A stretch of DNA of 64,000 nt from NCBI RefSeq assembly GCF_003751385.1, contig NZ_RJVA01000011.1:459126-523125 (forward strand), read 5' to 3'. This DNA comes from Desulfosoma caldarium (GTDB taxonomy: Bacteria; Desulfobacterota; Syntrophobacteria; Syntrophobacterales; DSM-9756). Shown here piece after piece: positions 36,017-45,930 of this stretch. The position numbers and the translations under genes are program-made. A model generated the notes under the pieces. That model did not search any database. It saw nothing but the letters and a program-made list of their open reading frames with translations, and was not told the origin of the DNA. Within the stretch, counting starts at the first letter, position 1. The number at the start of each line of letters is the position of its first letter.

Positions 36017-38224
36017 ATGGCGGCGGAGATTCTAGAAGGTCAAGTGGAACGCGTCACGTATGCCGGGGAAGAGGACGGCTACAGTGTGCTGCGCCTAAGG
36101 GTGCGCGGTCGCCGAGATCTGGTGACGGTGGTGGGCTCCTTTGTTTCGGTGACTCCGGGCGAAGTGCTCCGTCTTCACGGTTTCTGGAGGCGTCATCCCA
36201 AATACGGGCCACAGTTTCGAGTGGACCAGTACGAAATCCTGAGGCCCGATACCGTGCAAGGCATTTGCAAATATTTAGGTTCCGGGCTCATCAAGGGTAT
36301 CGGCCCCGAGATGGCCAAGCGTATCGTCAAGGTTTTTGGCGCAGCGACGCTGGAAGTCATCGACCAGAAGCCAGAGCGGCTTCTTGAGGTTGAGGGCATC
36401 GGACCGAAGCGCCTGAGCGGCATCGTGAAAGCGTGGGATGATCAAAAAGAGATTCGCGAAGTCATGATCTTCTTGAAAACCCATGGAGTGAGCGCTTCCC
36501 ATGCCACGCGCATCTTCAAGCAGTACGGAAAGGATTCCTTGACGGTGCTTCAAGAAAACCCGTATCGGCTGGCCATGGACGTCTCCGGCATCGGGTTTGT
36601 TACGGCTGACAAGATCGCTCGCAGCCTGGGATTCGACCGGGATTCGGTGCGGCGTGCCCAAGCGGGCCTGCATTACGTGCTGTTTAAAGCGGCTGACGAC
36701 GGTCATGTGTGTCTACCTCGAGCGCAGCTTCTCAGGGATGCGGAGAAGCTTCTAGAAACTTCCGTTCAGGTTCTGGAACAAGGGCTGCAGGCTTTGGCGG
36801 CCGATGGCCGCGTGATTCTGGAACCTTTGTCCGATGCGGTGGCACGGGCTGTGGCGGACACGGAGGTCGTGTATCTTCGAGGCTACCATGTGGCGGAAAC
36901 CCAAACGGCCGCTCGGCTGACCACAATCGGCGCATGGCCCAAACGATTTCCTTCGGCCAGCCTCGACAAGGTGCTCTCCGCCGTAACCTCCCAGCTGCCC
37001 TTTCCTCTGGCGCCGCTGCAGATGGAAGCCATTCGCAAGGCCTTGACAGAGAAGGTCATGGTCATCACCGGAGGTCCGGGCACGGGCAAGACCACGTTGG
37101 TTCGGGCCATTTGCGCCGCCTACAAGCGCATGGGAGCTCGCGTGGCCTTGGCCGCTCCCACGGGACGGGCGGCCAAGCGGTTGAGCGAAACCACGGGGCA
37201 GGAAGCGGCCACCGTTCATCGGCTTTTGGAATTCAGCCCGGCGGCCGGAGGATTTCAGCGCAACGAACAAAAACCGCTCACGGCCGATTGCCTCATTGTG
37301 GATGAAGCCTCCATGCTGGATGCTTTGCTGGCCCATCATCTGCTTAAGGCCGTGTCGTCCAGAACGACGGTCATCTTCGTTGGGGACGTGGATCAGTTGC
37401 CGTCCGTAGGTGCCGGCAACGTGCTCAAGGACATCATCGCCTCCGAGGCTTTTTCCGTGGTGCGTCTCACGGAAATCTTTCGGCAGGCGCAAAAAAGCCT
37501 CATCGTGGTGAACGCCCATCGCATTCGAGAAGGATCGTTTCCCATCTACGGAAGCACGCAGGGAGAAAGACTTTCGGATTTCTATTTCATTGAAAAAGAC
37601 GATCCGGAAGACGTGCTGCGCCTTGTTGTGGAACTGTGCTCTCGGCGAATTCCAGGCCGATTTCACCTGGACCCCGTGGAGGATATCCAGGTCCTGAGCC
37701 CCATGCACCGAGGGGTTGTGGGAGCGCAGCATTTGAACGAAGTCCTGCAAAAGGCCTTGAATCCCAGAGGGCGCGCCGTGGAACGCGCCGGAAGAATCTA
37801 CCGGGTGGGCGACAAGGTCATGCAGCTTCGGAACAACTACGACAAGGAAGTCTTTAACGGCGACATGGGCCGCATTGATGCCGTGGATGAAGAAAACCAG
37901 GAAATTCGCGTGCGCATGGACGGGCGGCTGGTGAGCTACGATTTCTCCGAACTGGATGAGATCACCCACGCCTATGCGGTGAGCGTCCATAAGTCACAGG
38001 GCAGTGAATACCCGGCGGTGGTGATCCCCTTGGTGACCCAGCACTACGTCATGCTCCAGCGTAACCTTCTTTACACCGCCGTCACCCGTGGCAGAAAGCT
38101 CGTGGTTCTGTTGGGATCCCGCAAGGCCTTGGCCATGGCCGTGCGCAACGACCGCCTGCAAAAGCGTTACACTCTGCTGGCCCATCGTCTCGCCGCACGC
38201 ACTCCACCGTCCGTTTCGGTGTAA
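36017..38224 (+). CDS. recD2: RecD2-type SF1 DNA helicase
   Basis: 735 residues, the RecD2 length. It has an N-terminal OB-like and helix-hairpin-helix region (YLGSGLIKGIGPEMAKRIV, LLEVEGIGPKRL). The helicase core carries Walker A VITGGPGTGKTTLVRAI (near residue 355), LAAPTGRAAKRL, Walker B LIVDEASMLD, GDVDQLPSVGAGNVLKD and the C-terminal HAYAVSVHKSQGSEYPAVV. It unwinds DNA 5'-3' in repair, without RecBC. The start ATG 36017 lacks a clear ribosome site but fits homologues. It is not in an evident operon. Confidence 0.92.
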   Translation: MAAEILEGQVERVTYAGEEDGYSVLRLRVRGRRDLVTVVGSFVSVTPGEVLRLHGFWRRHPKYGPQFRVDQYEILRPDTVQGICKYLGSGLIKGIGPEMAKRIVKVFGAATLEVIDQKPERLLEVEGIGPKRLSGIVKAWDDQKEIREVMIFLKTHGVSASHATRIFKQYGKDSLTVLQENPYRLAMDVSGIGFVTADKIARSLGFDRDSVRRAQAGLHYVLFKAADDGHVCLPRAQLLRDAEKLLETSVQVLEQGLQALAADGRVILEPLSDAVARAVADTEVVYLRGYHVAETQTAARLTTIGAWPKRFPSASLDKVLSAVTSQLPFPLAPLQMEAIRKALTEKVMVITGGPGTGKTTLVRAICAAYKRMGARVALAAPTGRAAKRLSETTGQEAATVHRLLEFSPAAGGFQRNEQKPLTADCLIVDEASMLDALLAHHLLKAVSSRTTVIFVGDVDQLPSVGAGNVLKDIIASEAFSVVRLTEIFRQAQKSLIVVNAHRIREGSFPIYGSTQGERLSDFYFIEKDDPEDVLRLVVELCSRRIPGRFHLDPVEDIQVLSPMHRGVVGAQHLNEVLQKALNPRGRAVERAGRIYRVGDKVMQLRNNYDKEVFNGDMGRIDAVDEENQEIRVRMDGRLVSYDFSELDEITHAYAVSVHKSQGSEYPAVVIPLVTQHYVMLQRNLLYTAVTRGRKLVVLLGSRKALAMAVRNDRLQKRYTLLAHRLAARTPPSVSV

Positions 38225-38476
38225 AATTACCTTTCTAATAACCCAAGAGACGGTGTCATGGACGCCTGAGCATCCAATGGGATCGGCCGAGACAAGGTCT
38301 CTGGACGTTTGTTTGATTCACGGCCGAAAGTGACGACCAAAGCTTACCAAAACAGCTTAAAACTGGATGATCTTCAAAAATGGTCCATTTGTGCGTGCTT
38401 AGCGAGAACATCGGCGGGACAACGGTACATTTGGCCTGTGCGGTTGAGAGGGAGAAGGAGAAAAGGGAGGGAGACT

Positions 38477-39985
38477 ATGGGTTTTGTGAAGATTTATGAA
38501 AACGTGTTTCGTGGCACTTTTCCCGTTCAGGAAGGGGCCTTGGGTTCCCTTTTGGCGCGTTTTGGCCCGGCGCATGTGGTGGGACATCCCACATTTCGCA
38601 ATGCGGAAAACATTGGCGCGCAATTGCGTCGTGGCATGGAAGCCGCTTTGGCCGCCTTTGGCGAAGAGCGCATCGCCTTTGTCATTTCCGACGGCACCTG
38701 CACTATGGATCGGCCGGACACGTCCACGCTGGATGCGGCTCTGGGCGCCGCCGCCCAATTCTTTCAGGATTTGGTTCCCTCTTTGCGCGCTCGACTTCTG
38801 GTGGCCGCGACACCGTACGACGGATACAAGGGAGATCGCACGCCGGGCAAAGGCAGCGCGCTCAAGCTTCTCTTTGACGAAACGGCCCACTGCTCCAGTA
38901 TGCAGACCCTTATCCTTTTGGACGGCGATTTGAGAAACGACTTTCATCCATGGTTTCGAACCTTTGCCGCCGTCTTTGCCGAGCACCGGCAAAACTGGCA
39001 GCATCGGCCCTTCTTTATCACCGCACGCTACGCGCGCCACTTTGTGGACGCTTCTCTAACCCGTTTTATCGTGGGGCCCCTGACGACCCTTATGGGCTGC
39101 TACGTGCCGGGAGGCATTTCCGGGGACATTGTTCTGTCCGCCAAGGCCGTGCAGCATGAACGGGAGGCCGTCTGGGATGATGCCCGCCGCCGATACGGCA
39201 CAGATATCGCCACCACCTTGGACAACATCGCCGATCCACAGACCGTGCTCTACGAAGTCTATCTGGGCGCGAAGCTCCATGACATTACCGATGAAGCCAA
39301 ACTGAGCGTCATGCCCGGAGAAGTCATCGGATCCGCTCTCCATCGCCTCCTGCACTACGAGGACCGCGACGGCCGCATCTCCCGCCTCCTGGTTTCCCAG
39401 GATCCTTTGAAACGCCCCGTCGTCTGGGGGCCGGAAAAGACGGGCATCGCCTTCATCGACCCTGGGTATACCAACGTGTTTGATGTGGACCGGAAGCGCG
39501 AAACGCTGCTTGAGGGTTTCGCGCGACACGAAAAGGCCATGAAAGAGACCTTGAACCCGGAAACCTTTCGCGCGGTGGAGGATCGAGTCCACAGGCTGCG
39601 CGCCGCACCCTTTCACGACACCGCCCCGGTTCTTTTTCTGGACGTGACGCGCGATTTCTGGATTCGGCTTCTCTACGAAAGCCTTGGGCATCTTTTCGCC
39701 ACCCGCCAGGTGGACGCCGTTAAGAGCTGCCTCAACTACCTCTACACGGCCGCCTTTTTGGAATTTTGCCGAGAAAAATTGGAGCACCTCGGGGCACGCA
39801 CCTACGGTGCGGTGCGCGCCCTTCAAATGAGGCTAGGTGTCGCGCCCGAAAAGGCCGAGAGGTTTTACCGGGAAGAAGTGGACGCCGTGGTGGACGCCAT
39901 GGCCTTGTCTTTTTACCGAGGAAGACGGGCCATCGTGGAGGAAATCAGGCGGCGTACTTCTGCTTTTCCTGTTCCACCACGTTGA
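38477..39985 (+). CDS. GT-A-fold glycosyltransferase, GT81-like
   Basis: 502 residues. It has a nucleotide-sugar domain with PGKGSALKLLFDE, the acidic LILLDGDLRNDFHPW (DxD type), and MGCYVPGGISGDIVLS followed by YGTDIATTLDNIA. These are arranged as in glucosyl-3-phosphoglycerate synthase-like enzymes; a helical C-terminal region follows. Substrates are unknown. GGGAGGGAGACT precedes ATG 38477. Its last 41 nt overlap the tail of the convergent glycosyltransferase gene. Cluster context suggests synthesis of a small glycoside such as a glycerate-based solute, which is inference. Confidence 0.6.
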   Translation: MGFVKIYENVFRGTFPVQEGALGSLLARFGPAHVVGHPTFRNAENIGAQLRRGMEAALAAFGEERIAFVISDGTCTMDRPDTSTLDAALGAAAQFFQDLVPSLRARLLVAATPYDGYKGDRTPGKGSALKLLFDETAHCSSMQTLILLDGDLRNDFHPWFRTFAAVFAEHRQNWQHRPFFITARYARHFVDASLTRFIVGPLTTLMGCYVPGGISGDIVLSAKAVQHEREAVWDDARRRYGTDIATTLDNIADPQTVLYEVYLGAKLHDITDEAKLSVMPGEVIGSALHRLLHYEDRDGRISRLLVSQDPLKRPVVWGPEKTGIAFIDPGYTNVFDVDRKRETLLEGFARHEKAMKETLNPETFRAVEDRVHRLRAAPFHDTAPVLFLDVTRDFWIRLLYESLGHLFATRQVDAVKSCLNYLYTAAFLEFCREKLEHLGARTYGAVRALQMRLGVAPEKAERFYREEVDAVVDAMALSFYRGRRAIVEEIRRRTSAFPVPPR

Positions 39986-41312
39986 TGATGTCGTAGATGA
40001 TTCCCGGCACCTTGCGAATGACGCGGTCCCAGGACACGGTTTGCGGGGTTTCAAAGAGCTGTGTGCGCGCGTTTTGGGCGCATTCATGAATGGTTTGAAG
40101 GAGTCCAGAGGCCACGTAGGGCTGAAACGCCGGTTGACTTCCCACAAAGGACGCGAAGCGCTCGGCTATTCGATACGGTGACAGCAGCAGATCTCCAGCA
40201 TACAAGATGGCGTTCTTGAACACGCCGTGCACCATGGCTTCTTCCCGGTCCGGATCGTAGTCCAGGCTGCAAAAGGCGGCATTGTCCGCATACATCTTGA
40301 TCAAGTTGTCGGCGACGTTGAGGTATGTGAGCGTCAGATCCCGAATGAAATGATCGGAGATTTCCAGGCCCTCTTCAATCACCAAGGCGCTGAGCAGGGT
40401 GGTGACAATGTCAATGGCCATCTTGTGCAGGCCCTGGTCCTTATCGTCGGGCGAAAGGGGCTGGTGCTTGTGGTCAAAGGCTTCGTGGGAAATTTCCACC
40501 TGCGCGATGTTGTTGGCCTTTCGGTAAACTTCAATGAGCGTAAAAATTTCCACACCCCAGTTCATGGCAAAGTGCATGCGCTTCAAGAGATTGATGTCAA
40601 AGACCACTTCGCCCGAAAGCTGGTAATTGAAGGTCAGAAGAAAATCCACGAGGCGCAGCACCTTTTCTTCCTGGCTTTCGGTGAACTTGCGCTTGAGGGC
40701 GATGAGTAAAGGGTCCAGAAGCAGGCGTTTGACGCGGCCGTAAAGAACGCCGTTTTTCAGCCGAGCGTAAAAAGCCTTGGAAAACTGATAATTAAGAACC
40801 TGCACGGGATAAATAAGCCGATCCAGTTGATCGCAGGTGAAAGTGCGGATATCCGCGTCCAGCAGAGCCACCGTTTGGGCCCCCAAAGCCAGGGCGATGC
40901 CAAAGGACAAGAACATGTTGCGGCCTTTGCCGCGCACATTCAAAGCAAAGCCGGCCTGAGACAACTGGTCGTAGATGCCTGAAAACCCGGGGCCGTCATT
41001 GTGCACAATGAGGCTGTTGTGCAGCTTTCGGTCCTGAACCATGGCCGACAGTTCGCGCGCTTCCTTTTCCGTGGCGGCATCGAGCCCAAAAAGAATGCGG
41101 GAGATGTATGGCGCGCCCTGAAGTTCATTGAGCATATTTTCAAAAACCGGCCGATTTTCTGGGTCCGTGAATTCGCTTGCCAGTAAAGGGATGACCAGAA
41201 CGGTTTTTTTCCATCGCGAATGGTGAATGAGTTCTTCCTTCAGTCGAGTGTTGCCCGACGTGAGCAAGTAAAAGGTTGTGATTTTGGTGTGCTTTTGCGC
41301 AAAGTTGGACAT
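39945..41312 (-). CDS. GT-A-fold glycosyltransferase, GpgS/GT81-like
   Basis: 455 residues. FALNVRGKGRNMFLSFGIAL and VALLDADIRTF (DxD) near residue 155 give the donor-binding core. VVFDINLLKRMHFAMNWGVE is typical of the acceptor side, and a long helical tail ends KQKYAA. It resembles glucosyl/mannosyl-3-phosphoglycerate synthases. AAGGAG before ATG 41312 decides the start. It is third in a minus-strand operon with a family-4-like glycosyltransferase and a HAD protein, 21 nt after the latter. Confidence 0.6.
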   Translation of the reverse strand: MSNFAQKHTKITTFYLLTSGNTRLKEELIHHSRWKKTVLVIPLLASEFTDPENRPVFENMLNELQGAPYISRILFGLDAATEKEARELSAMVQDRKLHNSLIVHNDGPGFSGIYDQLSQAGFALNVRGKGRNMFLSFGIALALGAQTVALLDADIRTFTCDQLDRLIYPVQVLNYQFSKAFYARLKNGVLYGRVKRLLLDPLLIALKRKFTESQEEKVLRLVDFLLTFNYQLSGEVVFDINLLKRMHFAMNWGVEIFTLIEVYRKANNIAQVEISHEAFDHKHQPLSPDDKDQGLHKMAIDIVTTLLSALVIEEGLEISDHFIRDLTLTYLNVADNLIKMYADNAAFCSLDYDPDREEAMVHGVFKNAILYAGDLLLSPYRIAERFASFVGSQPAFQPYVASGLLQTIHECAQNARTQLFETPQTVSWDRVIRKVPGIIYDIINVVEQEKQKYAA

Positions 41313-41333
41313 GGCGAACTCCTTTGCCACAGA

Positions 41334-42182
41334 TCATTCTTTCCCCAGTGCCTGCACCAGGGCGTCAAACCGCATCGTGCGAGGCCCATTCCACGGAAAA
41401 TCCTGTAAGTGAGCCGTGACACCGGGCATGAACAGCACCGTTTGCAGGCCGTGGATTTGAGCGGCTTCCATGTCGTTGACCGGGTCGTTGCCCACCATGA
41501 GCACGACCTCAGGGTCGAGACCGAAGCGCCGAGCACGCGTGGCGATGAGGCGAAAGAAATGAGGGTCCGGCTTAGCAAAACCCAGTTCGTAGGAAAAAAA
41601 CGTCCACCGCTCATCAAAAACGGCATGCAACGGGGTGCCCAAAGCATACTCCAAAATGGGTCGCGTGTAAAACTGGGCATTGGACGCCAATCCCAGAAGG
41701 AAACCCTGGCCGTGCAGGGTTCTGAGAGTTTCCACAGCCCCTTCAAAGGGAGAGACGGGATTGGCCACAAGTTCCCGGTACATGGCCACATCCATGGGAT
41801 GGGGGGGCGGGTCCGGGGGGTCGGCAACGTTTTCCAGCAGCGTTTTCCAGATGTGTTCCACGAGAACTTCCGGTCTGCTGATGCCCAATGAGCGGCCGTG
41901 TTCATGTTCTTTGGCGATGGCTTGATAGAAATTTTCGGCCCACGTGTTGCCAACTTCTTCCGAGTAGCCGAAAAACAGCGCCGTCTTAACGAAACTTTCT
42001 TGAGCCAGGCGACGCCGCACCTGATCTTCCAGATCTCCATGGCGTGCGGCCAACAGCGTGCCGTAGACGTCGAATAAAATGACTCGAGGCGTGGGGTCGA
42101 AGTGTGGCACAGAACCGCATTCCGGCGTCGGGTACGGCGTCTGTGACACATGGGCTTTTAGCCATGCCCGCCACCGCTTCAT
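41334..42182 (-). CDS. HAD-superfamily hydrolase with DxY motif I
   Basis: 282 residues: motif I ILFDVYGTLLAARHG, then LGLASNAQFYTRP, FAKPDPHFFRLI and LMVGNDPVNDMEAA. The second Asp of the phosphatase DxD is Tyr here, as in haloacid-dehalogenase-like and some phosphatase-like HADs, so classical phosphatase activity is uncertain. GGAGG lies 6 nt before ATG 42182, which overlaps the upstream stop (ATGA). Its position between two glycosyltransferases would suit dephosphorylation of a sugar-phosphoglycerate, if the motif allows it. Confidence 0.7.
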   Translation of the reverse strand: MKRWRAWLKAHVSQTPYPTPECGSVPHFDPTPRVILFDVYGTLLAARHGDLEDQVRRRLAQESFVKTALFFGYSEEVGNTWAENFYQAIAKEHEHGRSLGISRPEVLVEHIWKTLLENVADPPDPPPHPMDVAMYRELVANPVSPFEGAVETLRTLHGQGFLLGLASNAQFYTRPILEYALGTPLHAVFDERWTFFSYELGFAKPDPHFFRLIATRARRFGLDPEVVLMVGNDPVNDMEAAQIHGLQTVLFMPGVTAHLQDFPWNGPRTMRFDALVQALGKE

Positions 42183-43855
42183 CGCCAACCTCCAAACAAA
42201 GGTCTTTGATATAGAGGGTCAAAAAAAAGCCTCGCCACGCATGGGCCCAGATCTGGGCATCGGTCTGTAGTGGTGAAGGGGTGTGTTTTCACGTCGCTTT
42301 TCGGGTGCTTTTCCGTTTGGCCGGCCTTTTCGTTTTCGCCCCGATGGTACGAAGCGTTCAAGCCCGGCTGTCTCCAGAGCCTTTCAAACGCCGTCTTCAG
42401 GCGATGGGCATGGGCCGTGGGGCCGAATTGGGCAAAAAAGGAAGCCAGGGTCGCCTCGTTCACCCGAACGGGTGTCAAAACGTGTTGAAAATTTTCCTTT
42501 AAAGCCCCTTCCACCGCCATCTTCAGAAGGTCCCTTTGTGCAGCCCAATCCAGCAAGCCAAAGTCCACAGTGGGTTGGCCGTAAAGGACCTCCAGCCGTG
42601 ACACAAATTGGTCCATATCGTCCTTGGAAAGAGTCGGAACCATGTGCCGGTAACCTTCGGCGAAGCGAAGGCCTTGGGTTTGCAATCGGGAACGATGCGA
42701 GGCGTCCAGTGGAACAGGCAGCGCGTCGTAAAGCGGCTCCGTGGGAAAGCCGACTTTGGCAAAATCGGCGGTGACATCAGCAAGGTTGCGCCCAATCAGA
42801 GGCCGCCCCAGCAGAGGCCCCTCCAGAAAGGCAAAACCGAAGCCCTCCATCAAGGATGTGGTCATCACGGCGTCGCTCCACGCCATAAGCTCTTCAAAGG
42901 AAAAGGCGGTGCCCACGAGTTCGGTTCCAAACCCGATGACACTGGGCAGCCGATTTGCACGGGCACATTTTTTGACGGCTTCCGCGTAGGGTTTTTCCTG
43001 CGCCGATGTGGCGTCCAACGTGATGAGCACCTGCGGCTTTTGGGGGTGAATGACGGCGAGGAATAGGGCTTCCAGCACATTCTTTCGACGAATCAACCGC
43101 ACGGGCAAAAGCCATTGCGGTCGCCCCGGATCAAAGACATAGTCCTGTTCAAAAGCATACCGGCGTAAGGCGGAAGCCACGGCCTGCTTTCTAGCAGGCG
43201 TCAGGACGGGCGAAAATTCGCCGGAAGGAATGACCACATTGGGAAGCCAGAAGACGCGCTGAGGAGAAAGCCCGCAGGAGAGCAACCTCTGTCTGTCTGT
43301 GGTGTTAAGCACCGCGTAAGCCGTGTTGGGCGAAGTGGGATAAAAATCCGTAAGACCTCCGTCTTGCCAACAGCGGTGGAGCCGAACCATGTTTTCCACA
43401 CGCCCGCATTCAGGAAAGTCGTGAATGTGATAAAGAAAGCGATGTGGAAGGCCTTCCGTCCAGGCTTTTTCAGCCGCTTCTTTCCACGCGGCGGTCACCG
43501 CAGGATTCTTGCCTAAGGTGGGGTTGTGCAGCCAAAAAAGGGCCGATTCACCGCCCCAGGTCAACATGGTGTCGCGCAGCGCCGTGACGTCCTTTCTAAA
43601 GGCTTTTTCGTCAGGCCAGGGTGCGTCTCGATAATCTAGACGCTCGTCCACAATCACTTCTACATCAGAAACCCATGTTTTAATGGTGCGCGCAAAACTT
43701 CGTACACCGTCCAAGCGCCCGACGCTGAGCACCAGTCTGCGCTCAGCGAGCCATCCTTGCTGGGACAGGCATTGCAAGCTTCTGAGCAGGGCTGTGCGCA
43801 CGCCGCCCCGAAGCAGATGATAATGAAAGAGCACCAGGTTTTGAGGATCTGTCAT
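42179..43855 (-). CDS. Glycosyltransferase, GT4-like
   Basis: 558 residues. It begins NLVLFHYHLLRGGVRTALLR (the N-terminal glycine-rich turn) and has LPVRLIRRKNVLEALFLAV plus a donor-site segment TTSLMEGFGFAFLEGPLLGR with the Glu pair of GT-B enzymes. The last 120 residues are extra and hydrophilic. Acceptor and donor are unknown. The ATG at 43855 has AAGGA upstream and is divergent from the next glycosyltransferase across 77 nt that must hold promoters for both. Confidence 0.65.
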   Translation of the reverse strand: MTDPQNLVLFHYHLLRGGVRTALLRSLQCLSQQGWLAERRLVLSVGRLDGVRSFARTIKTWVSDVEVIVDERLDYRDAPWPDEKAFRKDVTALRDTMLTWGGESALFWLHNPTLGKNPAVTAAWKEAAEKAWTEGLPHRFLYHIHDFPECGRVENMVRLHRCWQDGGLTDFYPTSPNTAYAVLNTTDRQRLLSCGLSPQRVFWLPNVVIPSGEFSPVLTPARKQAVASALRRYAFEQDYVFDPGRPQWLLPVRLIRRKNVLEALFLAVIHPQKPQVLITLDATSAQEKPYAEAVKKCARANRLPSVIGFGTELVGTAFSFEELMAWSDAVMTTSLMEGFGFAFLEGPLLGRPLIGRNLADVTADFAKVGFPTEPLYDALPVPLDASHRSRLQTQGLRFAEGYRHMVPTLSKDDMDQFVSRLEVLYGQPTVDFGLLDWAAQRDLLKMAVEGALKENFQHVLTPVRVNEATLASFFAQFGPTAHAHRLKTAFERLWRQPGLNASYHRGENEKAGQTEKHPKSDVKTHPFTTTDRCPDLGPCVARLFFDPLYQRPLFGGWR

Positions 43856-43932
43856 TTTGAGCCGTCCTTGCTTTTTGTTTCAAGTATGTGCACAATTCGC
43901 TTAATGTTGCAACCTCTCGGGGGGAGTTTTTC

Positions 43933-45195
43933 ATGGCTATTCATATCGGGTTCGTGTCCACACGATTTACGGGCGCCGACGGTGTCACCATGGAAGCAGG
44001 CAAGTGGTCGGATATCTTGAAGGAAGCCGGGCATGAATGTTTCTGGTGGGGCGGTGAGGTGCATCGGGACCCTTCCCACGCCATGGTGGTGTCGGAGGCG
44101 CATTTTTTGCATCCGGAAAACCAGAAGATTCAGGCCAAGGCCTTTGGCCGTGAGATGCGTTCCCATGAGTTGACTCAAAGGATTCACGACTACCGAGCGG
44201 TGCTCAAGGAAAAACTTGTCGACTTTCTTCAAACCTTTGACATTCAACTGCTCATTGTGGAAAACGCCTTGGCCAGTCCCATGCACATTCCCCTCGCCTT
44301 GGCTTTAACCGAGCTCATTGCCGAAAGGAAAATTCCCACCATTGCTCATCACCACGAATTTTATTGGGAACAGAGCCGCTGTGCGGTTAACTGTGTGCAA
44401 GATTTTCTTTACATGGCTTTTCCGCCGGTCTTGCCCACCATTCAGCACGTGGTCATCAGTTCGGCGGCCCACGAAGCCTTGGCCCATCGAAGAGGGGTGT
44501 CTTCGATTATCATTCCCAACGTGCTGGATTTTGAGCATCCGCCTCAGCCCAACGCGGAAAAGGCGAACCGGCTGCGCGGCATGATCGGCCTGGATTTCGA
44601 AGGCAAACTCATTGTGCAGCCCACCCGCATCATTCGGCGCAAAGGCATCGAACACGCCGTGGAGATTACCGCGGCGCTCAAGGACATGGGTTACCAGCTG
44701 CTCATCACGCACCAGGCCGGGGAAGGCGATGCGGATTATGCCGCCTGGTTACAGGCTCAGGCTCAAGAACACGGCGTGTCCTTGTATTTTTTGGGCACTC
44801 ATGTGGTGGATCCCTGGGTGGAGGTGAAATCACCCGAGAACCCCATCACCCTGTGGGATATTTATCCCCACGCGGAACTCATTACCTACCCGAGCCTCTA
44901 TGAAGGGTTTGGGAACGCCTTTCTGGAAGCCATTTATTTTCGAAAGCCTCTGGTGGTGAACCGCTACGCCACCTTTGTGCGAGACATCGAACCCTTGGGC
45001 TTTGATCTTTTGATCATGGACGGGTATGTGAGCCGTCGGCTCATCGCCAAGATCCGCGAGGTTCTGCAGTTCGCGGAGCGGCGAGAAGCCATGGTGGAAC
45101 ACAATTACGCTTTGGCCAAGAGCCATTTTTCTTACGAAGTGCTTCGGCGTCGGTTGAACTTTCTGCTCATGAACTTCTTCGGCCTGGGGGTCTAA
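43933..45195 (+). CDS. GT4-family glycosyltransferase, possible mannosylglucosylglycerate-synthase type
   Basis: 420 residues. HIGFVSTRFTGADGVTMEAG starts the GT-B fold; FGREMRSHELTQRIHDY and AHHHEFYWEQSRC follow. The donor side has LIVQPTRIIRRKGIEHAVEI and TYPSLYEGFGNAFLEAIYF. This pattern is like mannosylglucosylglycerate synthases and related hexosyltransferases, but the substrate call is a hypothesis. GGGGGAG 7 nt before ATG 43933 sets the start. It is followed at once by pyrF. Confidence 0.65.
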   Translation: MAIHIGFVSTRFTGADGVTMEAGKWSDILKEAGHECFWWGGEVHRDPSHAMVVSEAHFLHPENQKIQAKAFGREMRSHELTQRIHDYRAVLKEKLVDFLQTFDIQLLIVENALASPMHIPLALALTELIAERKIPTIAHHHEFYWEQSRCAVNCVQDFLYMAFPPVLPTIQHVVISSAAHEALAHRRGVSSIIIPNVLDFEHPPQPNAEKANRLRGMIGLDFEGKLIVQPTRIIRRKGIEHAVEITAALKDMGYQLLITHQAGEGDADYAAWLQAQAQEHGVSLYFLGTHVVDPWVEVKSPENPITLWDIYPHAELITYPSLYEGFGNAFLEAIYFRKPLVVNRYATFVRDIEPLGFDLLIMDGYVSRRLIAKIREVLQFAERREAMVEHNYALAKSHFSYEVLRRRLNFLLMNFFGLGV

Positions 45196-45918
45196 ATGGA
45201 TTCTGTACCTTTGCGCGAACGCCTTATTTTCGCTTTGGATCTGCCGTCGCCTGAAGATGCCAAGGCCTGGGTGGAACGGCTGGAGGATCAGGTACGCTTT
45301 TTCAAGGTAGGTTTTGAACTGTTCCTCGCGGGCGGTTTTCCCATCGTGGAATGGATACAGAACCGGGGCGCCAAGGTCTTTTTGGACCTGAAATTATTCG
45401 ATGTGCCTGAGACGGTGCGGCGCGCCACGGCGCAGATCGCCAAGCGGCACGTGGCGCTGACAACGGTGCACGGTAACGACGCCATGCTCAAAGCCGCCGT
45501 GGACGCCAAAGGGCCCGTAAAGATTTTGGCCGTCACCGCCTTGACCAGCCTGGATCAGGGCGATCTTCATGACCTGGGCTTTCACTGCACCGTGGAGGAT
45601 TTGGTGCTGTCCAGGGCGAGAAGAGCTTTGGCCCTGGGCTGCGACGGGCTTATTTCTTCGGGCCTGGAAATTCCCCGCGTGCGCCGTGAAGTGAAGGACG
45701 GTCTTTTATTGGTGGTGCCCGGTATTCGTCCGGTGGCCAACGTGGATGATCAAAAAAGAACCGTGGACCCGCGCCAGGCCTTCGCTTCGGGTGCGGATCA
45801 CATTGTGGTGGGACGTCCCATTCGGAATGCGGCGCACCCGGAACGGTTGGTGGAAGAGATTTTGGAGCAGATTGAAAAGGGACTTAGGGAACGTGCGCGG
45901 ATTTTAGCCGACGAATAG
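45196..45918 (+). CDS. pyrF: Orotidine 5'-phosphate decarboxylase
   Basis: 240 residues. FALDLPSPEDA, FKVGFELFLAGG, VFLDLKLFDVPETVRR with the catalytic Lys-Asp array, and VVPGIRPVANV followed by ADHIVVGRPI are all diagnostic. It makes UMP. ATG 45196 directly abuts the stop of the glycosyltransferase gene, so translation is coupled. It is isolated from other pyr genes. Confidence 0.93.
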   Translation: MDSVPLRERLIFALDLPSPEDAKAWVERLEDQVRFFKVGFELFLAGGFPIVEWIQNRGAKVFLDLKLFDVPETVRRATAQIAKRHVALTTVHGNDAMLKAAVDAKGPVKILAVTALTSLDQGDLHDLGFHCTVEDLVLSRARRALALGCDGLISSGLEIPRVRREVKDGLLLVVPGIRPVANVDDQKRTVDPRQAFASGADHIVVGRPIRNAAHPERLVEEILEQIEKGLRERARILADE

Positions 45919-45930
45919 GAAAGACGACCC

